Below the pieces are notes generated by a model. It searched no databases. It worked only from the letters and a program-made list of their open reading frames with translations, and was not told where the DNA came from. Position numbers and translations under genes: made by a program. Shown here one piece after another: positions 1 through 5,650 of a stretch of 10,001 nucleotides of DNA; position 1 is the first letter of the stretch, and each line of letters opens with the position of its first letter. The stretch is from Melioribacteraceae bacterium. GTDB taxonomy: Bacteria > Bacteroidota > Ignavibacteria > Ignavibacteriales > Melioribacteraceae. The stretch spans positions 1 through 10,001 of the forward strand of contig JALNXG010000099.1 of assembly GCA_023230485.1 (NCBI GenBank), read 5' to 3'.

Positions 1-29
1 AGTTCGATTTTGAAATGAAAGATGCTAAT

Positions 30-115
30 GCCGGAGTGGCGGAATTGGTAGACGCGCTGGACTCAAAATCCAGTGAAGCTCAAACTTCGTGCCGGTTCGA
101 GTCCGGCCTTCGGTA
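30..115 (+). tRNA. tRNA-Leu (anticodon CAA)
   Basis: The sequence folds as a class II tRNA. The acceptor stem is 30-36 with 108-114 (seven pairs, two of them G-U), and A115 is the discriminator base. The anticodon stem is 57-61 with 69-73, around a seven-base loop 62-68 (CTCAAAA) that places CAA at 64-66, which reads UUG leucine codons. A long variable arm (75-78 GAAG with 85-88 CTTC) is typical of tRNA-Leu. The T arm is 91-95 with 103-107 around TTCGAGT. The 3' CCA is not encoded (ACA follows), so it must be added after transcription. An intrinsic terminator follows 11 bases downstream. The 29 bases before the tRNA hold nothing I can identify. Confidence 0.97.
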
Positions 116-126
116 CAAAATCCATT

Positions 127-151
127 AAAAGCCCTGTCAATCAGGGCTTTT
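127..151 (+). terminator. Rho-independent terminator after tRNA-Leu
   Basis: A perfect 10-bp stem, AAAAGCCCTG (127-136) with CAGGGCTTTT (142-151), closes a five-base loop and is followed by a T-rich stretch (TTTTCTATTTCT). It lies just downstream of the tRNA and should end its transcript. The A-rich left arm means it could also stop minus-strand transcription leaving the operon that ends at 477. Confidence 0.9.
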
Positions 152-181
152 CTATTTCTAAAGTATAGTCAACTAACTTTA

Positions 182-386
182 ATGTCCACTTCTCAATATA
201 AAATTTAATAGAATCTCTAAACAAACAAAATTATCTATTAGTGATATAGGAAGAAATGCATAACAAGAATATATCGAACAAATTGAAAAAAGGGACTTAG
301 AAAAACAACTCGAAGAAGGTTATAAAGCTAATTACTCTTACTATAAGAAATCCCAAGAGGAATGAGAATATGCCGACAAAGAATAA
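182..386 (+). pseudogene. Decayed MazE-like (ribbon-helix-helix) antitoxin
   Basis: In the frame starting at 210 the DNA reads RISKQTKLSISDIGRNA, stop (TAA 261-263), QEYIEQIEKRD and onward through EKRDLEKQLEEGYKAN, SQEE, stop (TGA 363-365), EYADKE, and a final stop at 384-386. This is the pattern of MazF-partner antitoxins: a ribbon-helix-helix DNA-binding N-terminus, a charged linker, and a C-terminal 'EEWEYADKE'-like toxin-binding tail. Both internal stops sit where single substitutions explain them: Leu TTA to TAA after RNA, and Trp TGG to TGA inside EEWEYAD. A possible original start, ATG 182-184, is out of frame with the body and stops at 206-208, so a small indel near 200 is likely. The gene cannot make an intact antitoxin. 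The family call rests on recalled sequence patterns; the broken frame is seen directly. Confidence 0.72.
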
Positions 387-469
387 AACCGGAATCGTAT
401 ATCATCTACTCAGACGAAAAGATTAGCGAACTTAATCAAGTTTTAAAAATCTCTCTTTTCTTAGAATAA
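387..469 (+). pseudogene. C-terminal remnant of a MazF/PemK-like toxin
   Basis: In the frame 392-469 the translation ends SDEKISELNQVLKISL, then FLE and a stop at 467-469. This resembles the last helix of MazF-family endoribonucleases, where forms such as '(L)xDExMxKVxEALxISL' occur before the C-terminus. Only about 20 recognisable residues remain, against roughly 110 in a full toxin, and they begin within 30 bases of the antitoxin stop. The N-terminal three quarters, including the beta-barrel and catalytic residues, is therefore deleted. The frame differs from that of the antitoxin remnant, and there is no plausible start in frame. The remnant ends 7 bases before the 3' end of the convergent operon. 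The call is made partly because it sits exactly where a MazF gene should follow its antitoxin. Confidence 0.55.
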
Positions 470-476
470 TGCATTT

Positions 477-1655
477 TTACTTTCGGTGGTAAGCTATATT
501 TGAGCCGACCCACGTTTTACCTTTATTAAAATCTACTCCCATCATCTCACCTTTGCTCGTGCGGACTAAGTTATTCACCAATATCGGTTCTTTATCCCAT
601 AAGTACATTAATCGTATTTCTACTTTTGAAAACCCTTCGGGAGTTTTTATCAAGGGTGCATAATTAATCTTTTTCTGAATTATAAAATTCTCTTTGTCAG
701 GAATGTTCTCTATATCGGCTTTTGTTATATTCACATTAACTCCACTTCCGGCAAATGAATACAAGGGCTTCAATACAAAATCACTTATATCATGTTTCTC
801 AATCTCAAATTCATTTAGGAAATATGTTTCTGGAACACAGTCATATTGCAATACCGGAAGTGAATATTTTGATATTCTAAAAAACCAATTCGGATGTGCC
901 ACCCACTCAACTTTATACTCACTCTTAAAATCTATTTCGTGCTTTATATCAGTTCGTTTAAGTTCATCAAATATCACCCGATTATAAATTCTTTCAATTA
1001 AAGTTTTCTTCCCATCTTTCAAATAAAAAAGATTTTTCCCTTCGACAATGATTTGAGAGATACATACAGGTTCGATTCCAATCAACTCTTTTGTAAGTGA
1101 AAAATCAATTCTTGTTTTTTGTTTATTAGGAGTAATTTCTAAAAGGATTACATTTTCGGGAGAAGAATTGCCCAATATAATTTTTCGTAATTCCGAAAGA
1201 TATGATTCATAATTCAAGCCATTAAAGAAAGAGTGATACCCTTCTTCAATACCCCATACTTCCCAATTAACTTTATCAACTAAAGTCTGAAAGCAGTATA
1301 AGGAAGGAAATCCCTGCAACTCTATCAGCATTGGATTATATGAACCATTCGCATCAATTGTAATAGCAAAATCTATTTGAAGAAATTGAGGATGTTCTGA
1401 CTTACCAGGAACAAAATAATCCTCCGGTACTGCATTAATAGAATTACGTAAAAATTCTTCATCGGTTAAATGCCGGGCAATTTTATCCCCGCTTTCGATA
1501 AGTTTATCGGTTAGTTCATCAGTTAGATAAAGTGGAGTCTCAGATAAACGAAAATCTTCTACACTATCAGTTAAGTGCCATACCTTTTTTATATAATCCA
1601 AATATTGCTCACTCGAAAATGAACGATTGAATTTTTCTCTAATCTCCGGAATCAT
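477..1655 (-). CDS. ATP-grasp-like ligase, apparently circularly permuted (hypothetical)
   Basis: This 392-residue protein has no family I can name with certainty. Two blocks look like ATP-grasp motifs in swapped order. Near residues 92-118, LQIDFAITIDANG...PMLIELQGFPSL resembles the acidic, metal-binding 'xxDF...dG...xxExNxxP' segment that normally lies in the C-terminal half. Near 291-306, SDFVLKPLYSFAGSGV resembles the nucleotide-binding 'vlKPxxgxGGxGV' segment that normally lies earlier. A later stretch, 345-375 (VEIRLMYLW..., NNLVRTSKGEMMG), also fits an ATP-grasp core. This order is what circularly permuted ATP-grasp enzymes of the glutathionylspermidine-synthetase type show. No signal peptide or membrane segment is visible, so it is probably cytoplasmic. 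The start ATG directly follows the TAG of the ligase gene (TAGATG), so translation is probably coupled. It is the last gene of the operon. I infer an ATP-dependent carboxylate-amine ligase; the substrate is unknown. A catalytically inactive relative is also possible. Confidence 0.85.
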   Translation of the reverse strand: MIPEIREKFNRSFSSEQYLDYIKKVWHLTDSVEDFRLSETPLYLTDELTDKLIESGDKIARHLTDEEFLRNSINAVPEDYFVPGKSEHPQFLQIDFAITIDANGSYNPMLIELQGFPSLYCFQTLVDKVNWEVWGIEEGYHSFFNGLNYESYLSELRKIILGNSSPENVILLEITPNKQKTRIDFSLTKELIGIEPVCISQIIVEGKNLFYLKDGKKTLIERIYNRVIFDELKRTDIKHEIDFKSEYKVEWVAHPNWFFRISKYSLPVLQYDCVPETYFLNEFEIEKHDISDFVLKPLYSFAGSGVNVNITKADIENIPDKENFIIQKKINYAPLIKTPEGFSKVEIRLMYLWDKEPILVNNLVRTSKGEMMGVDFNKGKTWVGSNIAYHRK

Positions 1656-2768
1656 CTATAAATTCAATCCTTGGTTAGTCTGCTGAATTATATAATCTAC
1701 CACTTTGCCTAAATCACCGGTCTTTTCAAATACATCTAACTGTCTCTTAGCACCTGTTTTTATTTTAAGCATTTCATGAATATAATTGATCTCGTCCCTA
1801 CTTCCGAGTTCATCAATTACTTCATCAACGAAATCAAGTAATTCATAAATTAATGAGGTTGTATCGACTTCGGTCTGTTTACCGAAATCGATCATTTTTC
1901 CTTCTAATCCATAACGAGCCGCACGCCATTTATTTTCATTGATTAATATTCTTCTATATAATCTAAAACCAAGATTTTTCTTTAATAATTTATGAAGTTT
2001 GGCAACGACTGCCTGAATTAATGCCGCAATAGCAATAGTTTCATCTACACACATCGGTATATCACAAATCCTAATTTCCAAAGTTGGATAAAACGGATGT
2101 GCTCTTACGTCCCACCAGATTTTTTTTGCATCATCGATACAGCCTGTTTTAATAAGCAGATCGACATAGGAATCAAACTCTCCTCTGCTATTAAAATGAT
2201 CCGGTATCCCGGTTCGAGGAAAACGATCGAATATCTTAGCACGGTAAGATTTGAATCCGGTATTCCTTCCTTTCCAAAATGGAGAGTTTGTAGAAAGTGC
2301 AAATATATGTGGTAGAAAATATCGTATTGCATTCATTATATGAATTATATCATCTTTATTATCTATTCCGACGTGAACATGAAGTCCAAAGATAAGATTA
2401 GCTCTTGCTACCTGCTGCATATCTTCTACAACAGAATGATAACGGGGATGATTTGTTATACTTTGGTCTTCCCATCTTGAAAATGGATGTGTGCCTGCTG
2501 CTCCAATTTCTAATCCTTGCGATTTAGCAATCTTTGCCAAGCTCGAACGGAGTTTTACTACCTCTAATCGAGCTTCTTGAATATTACCACAAACATTAGA
2601 GCCAACCTCCACAACAGATTGATGCATTTCTGCTTTCACCTGTTCCTGAAGAATCATTTTCCCTTCATCGAGGATCTGCTGAATATGAGATTTTAATTCT
2701 CTCGTCTTCGGATCTATTATCTGAAATTCTTCTTCTATTCCAATCGAGAAAAGCTTATCATCTGCCAT
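1656..2768 (-). CDS. Carboxylate-amine ligase, YbdK/GCS2 family (COG2170)
   Basis: At 370 residues it matches the family length (E. coli YbdK is about 372). The visible family motifs, in order, are GIEEEFQ at 10-16 (acidic metal/substrate residues), AAGTHPFSRWED at 90-101, GLHVHVG at 128-134, TLEIRICD at 229-236, and NENKWRAARYGLEG at 277-290. Family members have weak gamma-glutamyl-cysteine ligase activity or condense an amino acid with a carboxylate using ATP through a glutamine-synthetase-type fold; the true substrates are mostly unknown. The upstream stop TAG is followed by GGGGATATT and then ATG, so the ribosome-binding site overlaps the end of the preceding ATP-grasp gene. It is the third gene of a four-gene operon with two ATP-grasp-type proteins and a hydrolase, which argues for biosynthesis of an amide- or peptide-linked compound rather than routine glutathione synthesis. 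No partner of classic glutathione synthase type is certain here. Confidence 0.93.
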   Translation of the reverse strand: MADDKLFSIGIEEEFQIIDPKTRELKSHIQQILDEGKMILQEQVKAEMHQSVVEVGSNVCGNIQEARLEVVKLRSSLAKIAKSQGLEIGAAGTHPFSRWEDQSITNHPRYHSVVEDMQQVARANLIFGLHVHVGIDNKDDIIHIMNAIRYFLPHIFALSTNSPFWKGRNTGFKSYRAKIFDRFPRTGIPDHFNSRGEFDSYVDLLIKTGCIDDAKKIWWDVRAHPFYPTLEIRICDIPMCVDETIAIAALIQAVVAKLHKLLKKNLGFRLYRRILINENKWRAARYGLEGKMIDFGKQTEVDTTSLIYELLDFVDEVIDELGSRDEINYIHEMLKIKTGAKRQLDVFEKTGDLGKVVDYIIQQTNQGLNL

Positions 2769-2776
2769 AATATCCC

Positions 2777-3733
2777 CTACTTTAAGGATTTGTTATTTAC
2801 AAAAGAATTAATGAAACTGCCCCAAGTGAGATTATTCCTGCCCGGTTTATGCTCTTTTGCTTTTCTTACGGCCATCTTTGCAGCAGAATTTACAACCCAA
2901 TTAAAATTCTCTTCACCGACTGAATAGATATCTGCGTCAGGTGCAGGGTTACAAAAATCGATTGCGTAAGGGACACCATCCTTAATAGCAAATTCAACTG
3001 TATTAAAATCATATCCTAGAGCTTCATTTAATTTTAATACATACTCTTCAATTAAACTGTACATTTTCTTTTCGATCGGTTTCGGATTCTGCACGTAACG
3101 AAGATGATGCGGCTGTTTAGGATCATAAGCCATTATTCTTACATCTTTACCATCTATGCAATAGCATCTATAATAATCAGTAAAATCGATCTCCTCTTGA
3201 AGCATCATAACTAAAGTATCCGTTTCATCATAAGCAGTAAAAAACTCCTCTTCATTATGAAGTTTATAAACATTTTTCCACCCTCCACCTGCGTAGGGCT
3301 TGAAGAATGCCGGGAATCCGATATAATTAAAAATACCGACCCAATCTAAAGGGTATTCTAAGTTACGCATCGATTTGTCATTTGTATCGGGCGGATGATT
3401 CTTTGAAGGAAGGAGTACTGTTTTTGGTACAGGTACACCAATTTTGACAGCGAGTGCATTATTAAAAAACTTTTCATCTGCACTCCACCAAAATGGATTA
3501 TTAATTACTGCCGTTCCTGATATTGCAGCGTTTTTTAATACAGATCTATAAAATGGAATATCCTGCGATATTCTATCAATAATTACATCATAAGAAAGAG
3601 GTTCACCTTGAATAATTTTATTAAGTTGAACAAATTCTGCACTAATTCCCGGTTCTTTCATAGAATTAATTTTTTCTATAAATGCAGGAGGAAATGTATT
3701 TTCCTGCCCGAATAAGATACCGATCTTTTTCAT
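2777..3733 (-). CDS. ATP-grasp ligase, RimK / D-Ala-D-Ala ligase-like
   Basis: The protein has 318 residues from the chosen start and begins MKKIGILFGQENTFPPAF, a Rossmann-like N-terminal lobe. A longer frame runs to 3799 but overlaps the hydrolase gene by 59 bases. The start at 3733 has a good ribosome-binding site (TAGGGTGATT before ATG) and begins with the normal fold, so I prefer it. The ATP-grasp core includes IGFPAFFKPYAGGGWKNV at 138-155 (nucleotide-binding lysine and glycine-rich loop), a hinge around LQEEID (178-183), YRCYCIDGKDVRIMAYDP at 188-205, and the metal-binding IDFCNPAPDADI at 258-269. Such enzymes activate a carboxylate as an acyl phosphate and join it to an amine. Substrate cannot be read from sequence. 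It is separated by 7 bases from the upstream hydrolase and 8 from the downstream GCS2-type ligase, so all three are almost certainly co-translated and work in one pathway. It is not Ddl itself, judging by its context and divergent N-terminus. Confidence 0.93.
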   Translation of the reverse strand: MKKIGILFGQENTFPPAFIEKINSMKEPGISAEFVQLNKIIQGEPLSYDVIIDRISQDIPFYRSVLKNAAISGTAVINNPFWWSADEKFFNNALAVKIGVPVPKTVLLPSKNHPPDTNDKSMRNLEYPLDWVGIFNYIGFPAFFKPYAGGGWKNVYKLHNEEEFFTAYDETDTLVMMLQEEIDFTDYYRCYCIDGKDVRIMAYDPKQPHHLRYVQNPKPIEKKMYSLIEEYVLKLNEALGYDFNTVEFAIKDGVPYAIDFCNPAPDADIYSVGEENFNWVVNSAAKMAVRKAKEHKPGRNNLTWGSFINSFVNNKSLK

Positions 3734-3743
3734 AATCACCCTA
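3734..3743 (-). promoter_or_regulatory. Ribosome-binding site deciding the ATP-grasp start
   Basis: Read on the minus strand, TAGGGTGATT precedes the ATG at 3733. The GGTGAT core complements the extended 16S anti-Shine-Dalgarno tail, and the first three bases are the stop codon of the upstream hydrolase. This favours the 3733 start over the longer frame reaching 3799, and suggests re-initiation or translational coupling. Confidence 0.7.
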
Positions 3744-4463
3744 TAATTTAATTTGGGATAAATATAACGGGAACATCTCTTTCCACCAATTCCAATCATG
3801 CCCCGTCTGTGATCTAACGTCTAACCAATGTGAAATTTCTTTTTCGTTTAATATCGAAGACATTCTTTTGTTTTCACCTAAACAGATATCCCATTCGCCA
3901 GTTCCTAGAGCTATTCCCATATTTTTTATCTGGTCTAAATACCATGAGTCAAACATATTTTGCATATAGTCGGGCGGATTATTAAAGTAACTATTTTCAT
4001 CATAATAACCATTAATGAATTGTTTTATATCGAATGCTCCCCCCATACTAAAAAGATAACCTACTTTATCAGGATGCCTAAATGCAATATTCAATGCATG
4101 ATATCCACCAAAACTACATCCCGCCACTGCCACTCTAGGGAATCCCGTTTCATATTTGGCATATTCAATTACATCATTTAAAATACACTTTTCATAAGCT
4201 ATATGTGTTTTAACTCTATCTGCCGGGTGAATATTATAATTATACCAACTCTCTGTATCCATGCTATCAGGACAATAAATTTTAATCTTGCCCTCATCAA
4301 TTAAATGCGAAACTGAATCAATTAATCCGAAATCTTTATTTTCAAAAAACCTGCCTTTTGATGTGGGAAATAATACTACCGGATATCCTGAATGTCCAAA
4401 CACCAACATTTCAAAATCTCTACTTAAATACTGAGTGTACCATTTGTGATAAAACTCTTTCAT
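3741..4463 (-). CDS. Alpha/beta-hydrolase, esterase-like (COG4947 type)
   Basis: This 240-residue protein has an esterase-D/putative-esterase-like alpha/beta-hydrolase layout. The N-terminus EFYHKWYTQYLSRDFEML with FGHSGYPVVLFPTSKGRFFE (about 4-41) matches my memory of the COG4947 esterase group. The nucleophile elbow is GCSFGG, with Ser117 as nucleophile. Asp192 (GEWD) and His222 (TGHDWNWW) are the likely remaining triad members. No signal peptide is visible, so it is presumably cytoplasmic, unlike secreted esterases. It is the first gene of the four-gene ligase operon, and its stop codon overlaps the next gene's ribosome-binding site. In this setting it may cleave or transfer an ester or amide in the pathway product, or remove mis-activated acyl groups; this is inference. 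No clear Shine-Dalgarno precedes the ATG (CCCCCTATAAACAAAA), as is common in Bacteroidota-like genomes. Confidence 0.9.
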   Translation of the reverse strand: MKEFYHKWYTQYLSRDFEMLVFGHSGYPVVLFPTSKGRFFENKDFGLIDSVSHLIDEGKIKIYCPDSMDTESWYNYNIHPADRVKTHIAYEKCILNDVIEYAKYETGFPRVAVAGCSFGGYHALNIAFRHPDKVGYLFSMGGAFDIKQFINGYYDENSYFNNPPDYMQNMFDSWYLDQIKNMGIALGTGEWDICLGENKRMSSILNEKEISHWLDVRSQTGHDWNWWKEMFPLYLSQIKL

Positions 4464-4552
4464 TTTTGTTTATAGGGGGAAAGTTTAAAGTAATAATTGA
4501 TTTAGGAATTGAATATAACTAAGAGATTGGATATATGCACTAAAGAAAAAAA
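4464..4552 (-). promoter_or_regulatory. Leader region upstream of the ligase operon (promoter not resolved)
   Basis: The stretch between the terminator and the hydrolase start must carry the operon's promoter if the terminator at 4553-4579 works. It is strongly AT-rich. On the minus strand there is a TATATT (plus positions 4512-4517) that could serve as a -10 element, but I see no convincing -35 at 16-18 bases from it. No riboswitch-like structure is apparent. Confidence 0.25.
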
Positions 4553-4579
4553 AAAAGGCAGGTTTTGAGCCTGCCTTTT
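4553..4579 (-). terminator. Rho-independent terminator of the PFOR-DHOD-like operon
   Basis: A perfect 10-bp stem (AAAAGGCAGG at 4553-4562 with CCTGCCTTTT at 4570-4579) closes a seven-base loop. On the minus strand it is followed by an unbroken T tract (plus-strand A run 4546-4556). It lies about 40 bases after the stop of the DHOD-like gene and isolates it from the ligase operon. Confidence 0.93.
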
Positions 4580-4620
4580 GATACATCTTTGTATCTAAGA
4601 ACTTATTATAGAACGGAATA

Positions 4621-5619
4621 TTAAGCTAATATTTTATAGCTTTGGAGAGTCTTCATATAGTTTGCACGCTCAAATGCCGCAGGTTCGCCAACTGATTTTT
4701 GACTCATACTTCCTTTCATCAGATCGATCGAATTATATTCATTTTCTCTCATCCAATCTTCTAAACCTTTTAGCATCTCTGTAATTCGCGGAATACCATT
4801 TTTCAATAATTCTGAGCATACCATCGCAATATCTCCGCCCGCCATCATGACCTTGATTACATCCTCGTGAGTATGTATGCCACTAGTTGCAGCTAAACTG
4901 CATTTTACATTTCCATGTAAAATTGCAATCCATCTTAATGGTAATCTCATTTCCCAATTTGAACTTAGTAATAAATTAGGAACTACTTCTAATTTTTCTA
5001 AATCAAAATCAGGCTGATAAAACCGGTTAAATAAAACTAATGAATCTGCACCAGCATTATCTAATCTTCTTGCAATATTAGACATTGAGCTAAAGAATGG
5101 ACTTAGTTTTACAGAAACTGGAATCTTAACATTACTTTTTACAGCCTGAAGTGTGTCTACATACATATTCTCGATTTCGGAACCGGTTATGTTCGGATTT
5201 GTTGGAATATAATATAGGTTCAATTCTAATGCATCAGCTCCGGCATCTTCTATACTTTTAGCATACTTTACCCACCCACCATTACTTACACCATTAATAC
5301 TTCCAATAATCGGGATCTTAACTGATTTTTTAAGGTCAGCAATGTGATCCAAATATTGATATGGGGTTAAATGGAACTGATCAGGTTCCGGGAAATAGCT
5401 GGTTGCTTCTGCATAACTTTCTGAGCCATAACTTAGATAGTGATCTAATTCACCTGATTCATGCGTTATCTGTTCTTCAAATAAAGAATATACTACTACT
5501 GCAGCCGCACCGGCATTTTCCATTGCTTTCACAGAATCTACACTCTGCGAAAGAGGCGATGCGGATGGAACTATCGGATTCTTTAATTGCAATCCCATAT
5601 ATTTTGTTGTTAAATCCAT
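4621..5619 (-). CDS. Dihydroorotate dehydrogenase-like FMN oxidoreductase
   Basis: The 332-residue protein is a class-1-DHOD-like TIM barrel. Visible features are NPIVPSASPLS at 14-24, IPIIGSINGVSNGGW at 102-116, the FMN-contacting VKLSPFF around Lys171, and the C-terminal phosphate-binding region SGIHTHEDVIKVMMAGGDIA at 246-265. The active-site loop that reads NxSCPN in true class 1 DHODs is NLYYIPTNPN here (134-143), so the catalytic Cys/Ser is missing. It is therefore likely not a pyrimidine-pathway enzyme. Similar 'DHOD-like' proteins are often found beside PFOR in Bacteroidota-type genomes, and here the start lies only 31 bases after the PFOR stop. The SD sequence TTGGAGA sits 5 bases before the ATG. 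I infer a cytoplasmic FMN oxidoreductase linked to the PFOR electron or carbon flow; its substrate is unknown. A terminator follows. Confidence 0.93.
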   Translation of the reverse strand: MDLTTKYMGLQLKNPIVPSASPLSQSVDSVKAMENAGAAAVVVYSLFEEQITHESGELDHYLSYGSESYAEATSYFPEPDQFHLTPYQYLDHIADLKKSVKIPIIGSINGVSNGGWVKYAKSIEDAGADALELNLYYIPTNPNITGSEIENMYVDTLQAVKSNVKIPVSVKLSPFFSSMSNIARRLDNAGADSLVLFNRFYQPDFDLEKLEVVPNLLLSSNWEMRLPLRWIAILHGNVKCSLAATSGIHTHEDVIKVMMAGGDIAMVCSELLKNGIPRITEMLKGLEDWMRENEYNSIDLMKGSMSQKSVGEPAAFERANYMKTLQSYKILA

Positions 5620-5650
5620 TTTATCTCCAATTTTTCATTAAACTTATTTA

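Noticed and set aside
370..423. Short plus-strand frame MPTKNKTGIVYHLLRRKD as an intact start of the toxin
   Set aside because: The ATG overlaps the antitoxin end as a toxin start could, but the frame has only 18 codons, does not join the MazF-like C-terminal frame, and the resemblance to a MazF N-terminus is too slight.
694..987. 97-codon plus-strand frame antisense to the last ligase-operon gene
   Set aside because: It is a shadow of the strongly supported minus-strand coding frame, with no start signal or family resemblance.
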